A DNA stretch of 64,000 nucleotides from JAHJQZ01 sp963675235 (GTDB lineage: Bacteria > Pseudomonadota > Alphaproteobacteria > Rhizobiales > Devosiaceae): positions 1,116,001 to 1,180,000 of the forward strand of contig CAXXFU010000002.1 in assembly GCA_963675235.2 (NCBI GenBank). The letters run 5' to 3'. Positions 25,524 through 33,626 of the stretch are shown in pieces (within the stretch, counting starts at the first letter, position 1; each line of letters opens with the position of its first letter). A program made the position numbers and the translations under genes. The notes beneath the pieces are model-generated. The model made no database searches. It was not told the origin of the DNA and saw nothing but the letters and a program-made list of their open reading frames with translations.

Positions 25524-26086
25524 GGCAGTGGCTCGCTATCGGCGGGAGGAACAAGCCCGGCTCGCGTCAGGGCCTCGTGCGCCAGTTCTCGCCCTTGCCA
25601 GGCGCGCTTGCCGCGCGCCATCGGCGGCATCGGCTGCACGGGGCCGGCATGCAGATTGGCAATCGCCGGCTCGGGAAGTCCATGCTGGCGGGCGCCACCG
25701 GCGCACAGGGCACTGTACCAGGCATAGGGATGCAGCCCCTCTGCGGTGCGCTCGGGATGGGGCAGATAGGTGATGGCATCAGCCGGATGGCCGGTCGCGT
25801 GAGAAAACACCTCGATCTCGGCGCGGCTGTAGATGTCCGGTGCGCCTTCGGCGCGGTCGAGCAGGTGCCTCTCGGCCGATTCGATCAGGAAGAGCACGCC
25901 GCGCGCCGTCTGCTCGGGCGCTGCAACGATGCCGGCCTTGGCCGATCCGTCGGTTGATCCCAGACAATAGGACACCGAGAAACCGCGCGCCTCGGCGTGG
26001 CCAACCGGCTTGGCGCTAGGGCATCGGGCTGTCAGCCGTTCGGTCAGCATGTTGGAGCCATAGGCGAAATACAGAAAGCGCGTCAT
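25520..26086 (-). CDS. Gamma-glutamylcyclotransferase-like protein
   Basis: 188 residues. YFAYGSNM at residues 6-13 is the diagnostic glycine-rich loop of the gamma-glutamylcyclotransferase (BtrG/AIG2-like) fold, and LLDRAEGAPDIYSR contains the expected catalytic Glu. Such enzymes cyclise gamma-glutamyl compounds and release 5-oxoproline. That is exactly the substrate of the three genes that follow with 4-base overlaps. ATG 26086 is preferred to TTG 26131 because the motif must be near the N-terminus. The gamma-glutamyl donor is unknown. Confidence 0.85.
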   Translation of the reverse strand: MTRFLYFAYGSNMLTERLTARCPSAKPVGHAEARGFSVSYCLGSTDGSAKAGIVAAPEQTARGVLFLIESAERHLLDRAEGAPDIYSRAEIEVFSHATGHPADAITYLPHPERTAEGLHPYAWYSALCAGGARQHGLPEPAIANLHAGPVQPMPPMARGKRAWQGRELAHEALTRAGLVPPADSEPLP

Positions 26087-26335
26087 CAGGCTCAGCCGGC
26101 GTCCACCCCTCAATCCTGGATTGGCGCGCAACGGAGGAGCATCGCGGCCGGCGGGTCAGTCGTTGCGCGAAGTAATCTCGCCTTGCGTCCGTTGTCAAAT
26201 TTCATCGGGAGAGTCCTGTCGAATAGGTTCGCCGCGGGAGAGCCCGGGCGCATCGGCGGTGATTTTGCAGGATGGCACAATCGCCACGGATCAGCACAAA
26301 CCATTGCCAGGCCGTGCGATACTGACGCACCGCGC
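26087..26335. other. Divergent intergenic region without a recognised gene
   Basis: This 249-base stretch separates the minus-strand gamma-glutamylcyclotransferase gene from the plus-strand leader of rsgA. It must hold the 5-oxoproline operon promoter, but I cannot point to a convincing -35/-10 pair. No coding frame with family resemblance is present. Confidence 0.5.
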
Positions 26336-26364
26336 TTGTTGCGCTGCCCGCCAGGCTTTATATT
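26336..26364 (+). promoter_or_regulatory. Strong candidate sigma-70 promoter of the rsgA leader
   Basis: TTGTTG at 26336-26341 and TATATT at 26359-26364 are 17 bases apart. Transcription would start near 26372, about 25 bases before the micro-ORF and some 225 bases before rsgA. Confidence 0.55.
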
Positions 26365-26397
26365 GACCGCGTCAACTCGGAACGATCGGAGGCTTTT

Positions 26398-26439
26398 ATG
26401 AAGGTCGTTGTGTCCGCAAAAGCTGGACCGACTGCCTGA
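26398..26439 (+). CDS. 13-codon micro-ORF in the rsgA leader
   Basis: ATG 26398 to TGA 26437-26439 encodes MKVVVSAKAGPTA. A perfect GGAGG Shine-Dalgarno (26388-26392) lies five bases upstream, better than that of rsgA itself. It follows the promoter at 26336-26364 and precedes several hairpins, so it could be a leader peptide or a small protein, or belong to a small RNA. I know no family for it; the assignment rests on signals only. Confidence 0.45.
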   Translation: MKVVVSAKAGPTA

Positions 26440-26450
26440 ACCTGAGATCG

Positions 26451-26573
26451 CCCCATATTGGGGATTGATACGGCAGCGCCTCGACTGCGCCGCCAACAGG
26501 TTGTGTTGGCCGGAATCCAGCCCTCAACCGGACGCCAAGCGGCGCCGGGCTTTTCCATGCGCCTGACGGCGCA
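26451..26573 (+). ncRNA. Structured RNA segment with terminator-like hairpin before rsgA
   Basis: Successive stem-loops are visible: CCCCA/TGGGG (26451-26463), the perfect 7-bp GCCAACA/TGTTGGC (26492-26510), a stem CCGG-A-CGCC with GGCG-CCGG (26528-26548) followed by GCTTTT (26549-26554), and TGCGCC/GGCGCA (26558-26573). The third has the form of a Rho-independent terminator. The segment may be a transcription-attenuation leader or an independent small RNA of about 180 bases starting near 26372. No known RNA family is recognised. Confidence 0.5.
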
Positions 26574-26597
26574 AACCAACACCACTGGTTGACAACA

Positions 26598-27659
26598 ATG
26601 ATATCGCAGAATTCCGGTCTGGCCGAACTCGGCTGGACATCCCATTTCGCCTCGCAGATCGAGATCGACGAGCTTGAGCGCGCTCTTGCCGTGCGCGTCA
26701 TGGCCGTGCATCGCGGCATCCTTCACATCGCCGGCGATGGTCTCGACGAAGCGATTCCGTCCCATCTCGACAGCGCCCAATCCGAACACGAGCATCCGAC
26801 GGTCGGAGACTGGCTGCTGATCGACAGGCATACCCATCGCCCCGTGCGCGTCCTTGCGCGCACCAGCCTGTTTCAGAGGCGCGCGCCGGGGTCCGACCGC
26901 CGGCTGCAGCTCATCGCCGCCAATGTCGATACACTGTTCATCGTCTCGTCGTGCAATCTCGACTTCAACATCGCCCGCATGGAGCGCTATCTCGTTCTGG
27001 CGCGCGAGGCCGGCGTCACGCCGGTGATCGTGCTGACCAAGGCCGATCTTGCCGAAGCGCCGGAGGAGTACGCCGCCGGGGCGCGGCGGCTGCAAGCCGG
27101 GCTGCTTGTCGAGACGGTCAACGCGCTCGATCCCGACGACATCGAACCGCTCGCCGCCTGGTGCGGCAAAGGCCAGACCGTCGCGTTCGTCGGCTCGTCT
27201 GGCGTCGGCAAATCGACGCTGATCAACACGTTGACCGGCTCGGGCGAGATCGCCACCCAGGGCATCCGCGAAGACGACGCGCGCGGCCGCCACACCACCA
27301 CCGGACGGGCCATGCACCGGCTCGCCGACGGCGGCTGGCTTCTCGACACGCCCGGCATGCGCGAATTGCAGATCACCGACGCCGCCGCCGGAGTGGAAAT
27401 GGTTTTCGAGGACGTCACGGCCCTTGTTGCGCAGTGCCGCTTCGCCGATTGCACCCATGACAGCGAGCCGGGTTGCGCCGTGCGCGAGGCGCTCGAAACT
27501 GGCGCGCTCGATCCGGAACGCTACCGGCGCTGGCGGAAACTTGTTGCCGAAGAGGCCTTCAACAGCGCCACGCTGCTAGAGCGCCGTGCCAAGTCCAAGG
27601 CCTTCGGCAAGATGGCCAAAGCCGTTCTCAAGGGCAAACAGCACGACAGGTGGAAGTAG
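26598..27659 (+). CDS. rsgA: Ribosome small subunit-dependent GTPase A
   Basis: 353 residues. RsgA (YjeQ) is a circularly permuted GTPase acting in late 30S maturation. The motif order is permuted as expected: G4 LTKAD near 150, then G1 GSSGVGKSTL near 198, then G3 DTPGMR near 250. The zinc domain CRFADCTHDSEPGC follows. The N-terminal OB-fold is about residues 20-100. ATG 26598 is taken as start, with TTG 26589 three codons upstream; the Shine-Dalgarno is poor. The leader with micro-ORF and hairpins precedes it. Confidence 0.94.
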   Translation: MISQNSGLAELGWTSHFASQIEIDELERALAVRVMAVHRGILHIAGDGLDEAIPSHLDSAQSEHEHPTVGDWLLIDRHTHRPVRVLARTSLFQRRAPGSDRRLQLIAANVDTLFIVSSCNLDFNIARMERYLVLAREAGVTPVIVLTKADLAEAPEEYAAGARRLQAGLLVETVNALDPDDIEPLAAWCGKGQTVAFVGSSGVGKSTLINTLTGSGEIATQGIREDDARGRHTTTGRAMHRLADGGWLLDTPGMRELQITDAAAGVEMVFEDVTALVAQCRFADCTHDSEPGCAVREALETGALDPERYRRWRKLVAEEAFNSATLLERRAKSKAFGKMAKAVLKGKQHDRWK

Positions 27660-27681
27660 CCGGGAGTTTCGGCTGGCGGGC

Positions 27682-28275
27682 TCAGGGCTTGATGGCGACC
27701 ACGTCGATCAGGGCGGACACCCCCTTGTGGGTGTCGCCCTCGCCCATTTCGCGCTCGTAGGCCGAAACCGACTGAATGTCGAAAGCGGTGAGTTCGGCGC
27801 GCAATTGCGCCTCGGAGTAAAGATTCTCGGCCACCCCCGGACCGCCGGTGCCGAGCGCGAGCTGTTCGAGACTGTAACCTTCGAGCAGGAAGACGCCGCC
27901 CGGTTTCAGTGCGCCGGCGATATTGGCGAAGAGCTCTCGCCGCGCCTCCGGTCCGAACGGCTGGATGAAGATGCCGACCACCGCATCATAGGCAGCGTGC
28001 GGCCAGTCCCAGGCACTGAGGTCTGCGAGTTCGGTGGCAATGGCGACACCATGCGTGGCGGCGAGCCTTTGCGCCTTTGCCTGGGCATTGGGCGAGAAAT
28101 CGACCGAATGCACGTCGTACCCCTGGCGGGCGAGCCAGACGCCATTGCGTCCCTCGCCGTCGGCGACGCACAGTACCCTGCCCGACCGCGGCAACTTCCC
28201 GCGCGAGGCGACGAGAAAGTGGTTGGGCTCGGTACCATAGACATAGTCCGGGGTGCTGTAGCGATCATCCCACAT
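27682..28275 (-). CDS. Class I SAM-dependent methyltransferase, TehB-like
   Basis: 197 residues. The N-terminus MWDDRYSTPDYVYGTEPN is typical of small TehB/thiopurine-methyltransferase-like enzymes. Motif I appears as VLCVADGEGRNGVWLA (near residues 34-49) and the acidic motif II as VHSVDFSPNA. Substrate unknown. It faces rsgA (22-base gap) and lies downstream of tex on the same strand, 66 bases away. Confidence 0.85.
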   Translation of the reverse strand: MWDDRYSTPDYVYGTEPNHFLVASRGKLPRSGRVLCVADGEGRNGVWLARQGYDVHSVDFSPNAQAKAQRLAATHGVAIATELADLSAWDWPHAAYDAVVGIFIQPFGPEARRELFANIAGALKPGGVFLLEGYSLEQLALGTGGPGVAENLYSEAQLRAELTAFDIQSVSAYEREMGEGDTHKGVSALIDVVAIKP

Positions 28276-28341
28276 GAATGGGCCTTTCCTTCGTTCTTTG
28301 CCGTCAGCCTCAACGGCCGGCCTTCATCGCGATCGGTCGTG

Positions 28342-30639
28342 CTACTTTTTCCTGCGCATGGCTTCGTTGAGCTTGTCGCCCAGTGAACCGGTGCTGTTCG
28401 GAACATGTTGGGGTGGCTTTTTCCCGGCAGCCGGAGCGCGCTCGCGGGGGCGTTCGCGCGGAGGACCGGCATCCATGTCCTTGCGCATTGACAGGCCGAT
28501 GCGCTTGCGCGGCACGTCAACCTCGACCACCCGCACCTTGACGACATCGCCGGCCTTGACCACCTCGTGCGGATCCTTGACGAACCGGTCGGCCAGTTGG
28601 GAGATGTGCACCAGACCATCCTGATGCACGCCGATATCGACGAAGGCGCCGAAGGCAGCGACGTTGGTGACTGTGCCTTCCAGCATCATGCCGGGTTTGA
28701 GATCCTTGATGTCGTCGACGCCTTCGGCGAAAGCGGCGGTCTTGAAGGCCGGGCGCGGATCGCGGCCCGGCTTTTCGAGTTCAGACAGGATATCTCGCAC
28801 GGTCGGCAGACCGAATTTGTCATCGACGAAACTGTGCGGATCGAGACCCGACAGGGCCGGTTTGTTGCCCATGACGGACCGCAGGTCATCGCCGCAGGCC
28901 GCAACGATCTTGCGGGCCAGCCCATAGGCTTCGGGGTGCACAGAGGTTGCATCGAGCGGTTCGACACCGCCGGTGATGCGCAGGAACCCGGCGCTTTGCT
29001 CGAAGGTACGCTGTCCGAGACGCGGAACCTCGAGCAAGGCCTTGCGGGCGCGGAACGGGCCATTGGCGTCGCGATACGTGACAATGGCCTCGGCTACGGA
29101 CGGTCCGAGACCCGAAATGCGGGCCAGCAGTGGCGCCGAGGCGGTGTTGAGATCGACGCCGACCGCGTTCACGGCGTCCTCGACAACGGCGTCGAGCGAT
29201 CGTCCGAGACGGTACTGGTCGACATCGTGCTGGTACTGTCCGACGCCGATAGCCTTGGGCTCGATCTTGACCAGTTCAGCCAGCGGGTCCTGCAGGCGGC
29301 GGGCGATGGAGACGGCGCCGCGAAGCGATACATCGAGGTCGGGGAACTCGGACGCCGCCAGCTCGGACGCCGAATAAACCGAGGCCCCCGCCTCCGAGAC
29401 GATCACCTTGGTCGGCCGCGGCGGCGGCAGCTCGGCGATCAGGCCCGCCACCAGCTTTTCGGTTTCGCGGCTGCCAGTGCCGTTGCCGATGGCGATGAGT
29501 TCGACATTGTGTCTCTCAATCAGCGCCTTGAGGGCGGCCTCGGAACCGGTCACGTCGTTGCGCGGCTGGAACGGGTAGATGGTCTCGGTATCGAGCAGTT
29601 TGCCTGTGGCGTCGATGACCGCCACCTTAACGCCGGTGCGGATGCCGGGATCGAGCCCCATGGTGGCGCGGGCCCCGGCCGGAGCGGCCAGCAACAGATC
29701 CTTGAGATTGCGGGCGAAAACGGTAATGGCCTCGGCCTCGGCGCGCTCGCGCAGTTCGACCATCAGATCAATGGACAGCGAAACGTTGAGACGCGTGCGC
29801 CAGGCCCAACCGGCTACCTCGCGCAGCCACTGGTCGCTGGCGCCATCGCCTCTGGCACCAAGGGATGCGGCGACGATGCGCTCGGCGGGCTTGACCGGCT
29901 CGGTGTTGTCGATATCGACCTCGATATCGAGGCTGAGCACCTCCTCGTTGCGGCCGCGCATCATGGCCAGCGCCCGGTGGCCGGCGACCTTGCTCCAGGG
30001 TTCGGCGTGATCGAAATAGTCGGAAAACTTGGCGCCGGCCTCCTCCTTGCCCTTCACCACTTTGGCGCGGAGCACTGCTCTGTCGCGCATGTGGGCGCGC
30101 AATTGCCCGAGCAGAGCGGCATTTTCCGTCAGCCCTTCGATAACGATGTCACGCGCGCCCTCAAGAGCTTCCTTGGTGCCCGGCACTTCCTCGGTCAGGT
30201 AGGCCTCGGCCAGAACAAGCGGATCGGCATTGCGATCGGCAAGGATGGCCTCGGCCAGCGGTTCCAAGCCGCGTTCGCGGGCGATCTGGGCCTTGGTGCG
30301 GCGCTTGGGCTTGTAGGGCAGATAGAGGTCTTCGAGTTCGGCCTTGGTGGTGGCGCGTTCGATCGATGCGGTCAGCTCGTTTGTGAGTTTGCCCTGTTCA
30401 TCGATCGATTTGAGAATCGCGACACGCCGGGTCTCCAGCTCGCGCAGATAGGTCAACCGCTCGGCGAGAAGACGCAGTTGGGTGTCGTCAAGCCCACCGG
30501 TCACTTCCTTGCGGTAACGCGCGATGAACGGCACCGTCGCACCGCCGTCAAGAAGCTCCACGGCGGCGCGCACCTGCTCGGGGCGGGCGGCGACTTCGGC
30601 GGCAATCTGGGCGGCAATACGGGTATCGTGATCTGACAT
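28342..30639 (-). CDS. tex: Transcription accessory / RNA-binding protein Tex
   Basis: 765 residues. Tex is a nucleic-acid-binding protein affecting transcription. In order it shows the N-terminal helical Tex region (PFIARYRKEVTGGLDD), a YqgF-like RNase H fold (GLDPGIRTGVKVAVID near 325), helix-hairpin-helix repeats (GVDLNTASAPLLARISGLG) and a C-terminal S1 domain (GTVTNVAAFGAFVDIGVHQ near 650), ending in a basic tail. ATG 30639 (MSDHDTRIAAQIA) is the family start; an upstream in-frame extension looks untranslated. Confidence 0.95.
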   Translation of the reverse strand: MSDHDTRIAAQIAAEVAARPEQVRAAVELLDGGATVPFIARYRKEVTGGLDDTQLRLLAERLTYLRELETRRVAILKSIDEQGKLTNELTASIERATTKAELEDLYLPYKPKRRTKAQIARERGLEPLAEAILADRNADPLVLAEAYLTEEVPGTKEALEGARDIVIEGLTENAALLGQLRAHMRDRAVLRAKVVKGKEEAGAKFSDYFDHAEPWSKVAGHRALAMMRGRNEEVLSLDIEVDIDNTEPVKPAERIVAASLGARGDGASDQWLREVAGWAWRTRLNVSLSIDLMVELRERAEAEAITVFARNLKDLLLAAPAGARATMGLDPGIRTGVKVAVIDATGKLLDTETIYPFQPRNDVTGSEAALKALIERHNVELIAIGNGTGSRETEKLVAGLIAELPPPRPTKVIVSEAGASVYSASELAASEFPDLDVSLRGAVSIARRLQDPLAELVKIEPKAIGVGQYQHDVDQYRLGRSLDAVVEDAVNAVGVDLNTASAPLLARISGLGPSVAEAIVTYRDANGPFRARKALLEVPRLGQRTFEQSAGFLRITGGVEPLDATSVHPEAYGLARKIVAACGDDLRSVMGNKPALSGLDPHSFVDDKFGLPTVRDILSELEKPGRDPRPAFKTAAFAEGVDDIKDLKPGMMLEGTVTNVAAFGAFVDIGVHQDGLVHISQLADRFVKDPHEVVKAGDVVKVRVVEVDVPRKRIGLSMRKDMDAGPPRERPRERAPAAGKKPPQHVPNSTGSLGDKLNEAMRRKK

Positions 30640-30757
30640 GACTCGGCTTTCTGGTACGGCTGGCGCGACCATAGTCGCCTCGCGCCGGGGTTCACATCCG
30701 GCGCGGCGCGATTTCCTCAACTCAGAGACATAGACGTCGCCCAGCTTGCTGTGGCGA

Positions 30758-31336
30758 TCATTCAATATCCACCTTTGCCGAAATGCCGGCTTCAAGAAGA
30801 TCGAGAACACCGCTCAAGGTGTGGTCGGCTGCAAAGTGAAGCATTTCATCGACCAGGAGCATGGCAAAACCATGCAGGAGCGACCAGGCGGCGACCGGTC
30901 CCGGATCGTCGAACGGGTTGCCAGCTCCTGTTGCAGTCTTCTGCGCGAAAAGCTGGAATGCTGCGGCACTCGCGCGCTGCAAGTGCGCGTCTTCGGGATC
31001 GAGTTCGGCGCGCGAGCTGAACATCAGGCGGTAAAGACCGGCATTCTCGCTGGCGAACTCAACATAGTCGCGGCCGAGTTCGCGAAGGCCGGCAGCGGGG
31101 TCGTTCACGCTTTCCTCGAGCCGGCCGCTCAGTCGCTCAAAGCCGGTGGCGGCAATCGCGGCCATCAGCGCCCGCTTCGACTTGAAATGGGCATAGGGCG
31201 CGGCCTGCGAAACGCAGGCAGCGCGGGCAACCGCGCGAAGCGAGACCGCCTGCGGTCCGTCCCGTTCAAGCAGTTCAAGTCCGGCAGCAACAAGCGCATT
31301 GCGCAGATCGCCGTGATGATAGCTCTTTTCGTTCAT
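30758..31336 (-). CDS. TetR/AcrR-family transcriptional regulator
   Basis: 192 residues. The N-terminal helix-turn-helix spans about residues 8-55 (HGDLRNALVAAGLELL, then VSLRAVARAACVSQAAPYAHFKSK). The C-terminal ligand domain (LGRDYVEFASENAGLYRLMF) is of the WHG type. It is transcribed away from a short-chain dehydrogenase gene, and two matching 15-bp palindromes lie between them. It most likely represses itself and that neighbour until an unknown ligand appears. Confidence 0.92.
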   Translation of the reverse strand: MNEKSYHHGDLRNALVAAGLELLERDGPQAVSLRAVARAACVSQAAPYAHFKSKRALMAAIAATGFERLSGRLEESVNDPAAGLRELGRDYVEFASENAGLYRLMFSSRAELDPEDAHLQRASAAAFQLFAQKTATGAGNPFDDPGPVAAWSLLHGFAMLLVDEMLHFAADHTLSGVLDLLEAGISAKVDIE

Positions 31337-31357
31337 CGCAGACTCTTTCGCCCAAAT

Positions 31358-31400
31358 CTTGACATCGTCAAGTTCACCTCCATATCTTTACATCGTTAAG
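31358..31400. promoter_or_regulatory. Twin TetR operators
   Basis: CTTGACATCGTCAAG (31358-31372) and CTTTACATCGTTAAG (31386-31400) are near-identical 15-bp inverted repeats, 28 bases centre to centre, both preceded by AT. The first contains TTGACA, a consensus -35 box for the plus strand, so bound repressor would block transcription of the dehydrogenase gene. Confidence 0.75.
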
Positions 31401-31457
31401 ATTATGCACCGTCATTTGCAGGAGCAGGTACCGGTGCCAACAGGAGCACTCGGATCG

Positions 31458-32309
31458 ATGAACGCATCAGCGCGACCAGCAAAAACCGCCCTGGTCACCG
31501 GCGGCACCTCCGGCATCGGGCGGTCGATCGTTTCCGCGCTGGCGCAGCGGGGCTATCACGTCGTGGCCCTCGGACGCGACAAGGCGCGGGGAGCGGCAAT
31601 CGAGCATGAGGCGCGTGGCGGCCCGGGTCGGGTGCAGTTTGTCGAACTGGACCAAAGCGATCTCGGCGCAGTGCGGGATTTTGCCAGGACCTACGCGGAG
31701 CGGGCAGCCCCCCTGAACCTTCTGGCCAATGTCGCCGGCATGACGCGCCCCGCGCGCAAGGTCACGGCAGACGGTTTCGAGGAAAGCTTTACCGTCGGCT
31801 ACCTGAGCGCAGTGGTACTATGTTCGTGGTTGGAGCCGCTTCTTGCAAAAGGCGACAACGCGCGGATCATCAATGTCGGCGCCGCGGCAAGAACGTTGCT
31901 CGACACGCGTCTCGACCTGTCAGATTTCGATTTTTCCCGAAAATACAGCGGCTTCAAGACGTCGCTGGCAACGGTACACGCCAAGGCGGTGATGGCGCAG
32001 GCGCTGGCAGGTCGATTGGCCGACAAGGACATCTCGGTGGTTTGCTTCAACCCGGGGGTAATCCGCTCAGGTCTCATGCGCAATCAATCGCTCTTGCTGC
32101 GCGCCGGCTATGCCGCGGCCTCGTTCTTCATGGCGCCGGATTCGGCTTGCGGGATACACGTCGCCACCGCGTCCGATCTTCGGATCAAGTCCGGACACCT
32201 GTTCGACACGCCGGCCCGTACCATTCCGCTCGCCTTCGATGAGACCTATGTCAACGCGGTGTGGAACATGACCGACGCACGGCTTCGACAGCCCGGATTT
32301 CTGGCATGA
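31458..32309 (+). CDS. Short-chain dehydrogenase-like protein with altered catalytic site
   Basis: 283 residues, of the retinol-dehydrogenase-like SDR type. The cofactor motif TGGTSGIG is at about residues 13-20 and NVAG replaces NNAG. In the active-site helix the expected AYxxSK appears as ATVHAK, so the catalytic Tyr seems to be Thr, unless the nearby YSGFK takes over. The C-terminal PGVIRSGLMRN is normal. ATG 31458 is preferred to ATG 31404, which almost touches the second operator. Likely the regulated target of the divergent TetR gene. Confidence 0.82.
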   Translation: MNASARPAKTALVTGGTSGIGRSIVSALAQRGYHVVALGRDKARGAAIEHEARGGPGRVQFVELDQSDLGAVRDFARTYAERAAPLNLLANVAGMTRPARKVTADGFEESFTVGYLSAVVLCSWLEPLLAKGDNARIINVGAAARTLLDTRLDLSDFDFSRKYSGFKTSLATVHAKAVMAQALAGRLADKDISVVCFNPGVIRSGLMRNQSLLLRAGYAAASFFMAPDSACGIHVATASDLRIKSGHLFDTPARTIPLAFDETYVNAVWNMTDARLRQPGFLA

Positions 32310-32453
32310 AGCGGCGCGATTCTGGCCGTTTTCCGTGCGGACGTCGGAACATGCGCCAGCTGGTTCTGCTGCACGCAATCGGGCGCTACGCGGGGGAGAT
32401 GATCGTTGCCAACCAAAATGCCCAGCAAAACCGGGGCTTTCAGGTCATGGCAA

Positions 32454-32543
32454 TGGCGGGTGGGGAGGGATTCGAACCCCCGGGGCGCTTGCACGCCCAC
32501 CGGTTTTCAAGACCGGAGCAATCGACCACTCTGCCACCCACCC
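32454..32543 (-). tRNA. tRNA-Ser (UGA)
   Basis: A complete cloverleaf on the minus strand: acceptor GGGTGGG (32537-32543) pairs with CCCACCC (32458-32464), discriminator G, and an encoded CCA (32454-32456). The anticodon stem CCGGT/ACCGG carries loop CTTGAAA with anticodon TGA at 32507-32509. The long variable arm GGGCGTGCAAGCGCCC is characteristic of serine tRNAs. A weak GC hairpin followed by ATTTT about 20 bases downstream may end the transcript. Confidence 0.96.
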
Positions 32544-32705
32544 GGCAGGGACGGGATGTAGCCTCCCCTGCCTGTGGGCGCAAGATGCGCGTAGGCGCTT
32601 TTGGCCTCGGTACCCGCATTGTCACTGAGGAACGCGGATGACCCTTCTTGCCTCACAAAGACATGGCGCTAGGCTTGCAGCACACCAGCATCAGGAACAC
32701 GCTCA

Positions 32706-33602
32706 ATGTCCGAATCCCTTCTTGTGACCGGCGCCTCCGGTCAACTCGGCCGCAAGGTCGTCGAGGACCTCGTGGCTCGGGGCGGCAACAAGATCATTGC
32801 CGCCACCCGCGATCCGTCAAAACTTGCTGATCTCACCGCAAGGGGCGTCGAGGTCAGGGCTGCCGATTTCGAGAAACCGGAAACCCTTGCCGGCGCCTTC
32901 GCCGGCGTCGACCGCATGCTCCTGATCAGCACCGACGCCATCGTCGTGCCGGGCCAGCGCCTTGCCCAGCATCGGGCGGCGGTCGCGGCTGCCGACAAGG
33001 CCGGTGTCAAGCACGTGGTCTACACCTCGATCATCGCACCCAAACCGAGTGCCGACTCGATCATCGAGGACGATCATTTCTTCACCGAGCAGGCCATCGC
33101 GGCGAGCTCGATGAGCTGGACCTTCATGCGCCATGGCCTTTATGCCGAAGCCCTCCTCTGGGCCCTGCCCCGCGCCCTGCAGCAGGGCACCTGGGCCGAT
33201 GCCAGCGCCAACAAGCCACGTTCCTGGGTGACGCGCGCCGATTGCGGCAGCGCCGATGCGGCAGCGTTGGCCTCCTCGGACACCGGGAAACGCATCTACG
33301 ACATCACCGGCCCCGAAGCGCTGACGGCCGAACAGGTGGCGGGCATCGTCTCCGAGGTGACCGGCAAGCCGCTCGCCCATGCCGATGTCCCGGCCGACGT
33401 CTTGCGGCAAGGCATGGCCGGCGCCGGCATGCCGCCAACGCTGATCGGCGCCATGCTAGGCTTCGATATCGCCACTGCTCTGGGGTATTACGGCGTGGTG
33501 ACGCCGGCTATCGAAGAGCTCACCGGGCAGGCGCCAACATCGCTCAGGGACTTCATCGTGGCCAACAGGGACGCGCTGCTGGCGCCGCCGCAGCAAGGCT
33601 GA
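32706..33602 (+). CDS. NmrA-like NAD(P)-binding oxidoreductase (QorB-like)
   Basis: 298 residues. The N-terminal GASGQLG (residues 9-15) is the NmrA/QorB variant of the Rossmann glycine motif, and VVYTSIIAPKPSADS plus SSMSWTFMRHGLYAE are typical of the family of NAD(P)H:quinone oxidoreductases and redox sensors. No catalytic Tyr-Lys pair is expected. The C-terminal TSLRDFIVANRDAL is common in QorB homologues. It stands alone on the plus strand, converging with a membrane protein gene. Confidence 0.85.
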   Translation: MSESLLVTGASGQLGRKVVEDLVARGGNKIIAATRDPSKLADLTARGVEVRAADFEKPETLAGAFAGVDRMLLISTDAIVVPGQRLAQHRAAVAAADKAGVKHVVYTSIIAPKPSADSIIEDDHFFTEQAIAASSMSWTFMRHGLYAEALLWALPRALQQGTWADASANKPRSWVTRADCGSADAAALASSDTGKRIYDITGPEALTAEQVAGIVSEVTGKPLAHADVPADVLRQGMAGAGMPPTLIGAMLGFDIATALGYYGVVTPAIEELTGQAPTSLRDFIVANRDALLAPPQQG

Positions 33603-33626
33603 TCGAACACGCGTCCGGCGGGTGCG

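Noticed and set aside
32454..32543. tRNA genes as integration sites of a genomic island
   Set aside because: Neither tRNA has a nearby integrase or a visible direct repeat of its 3' end within the window.
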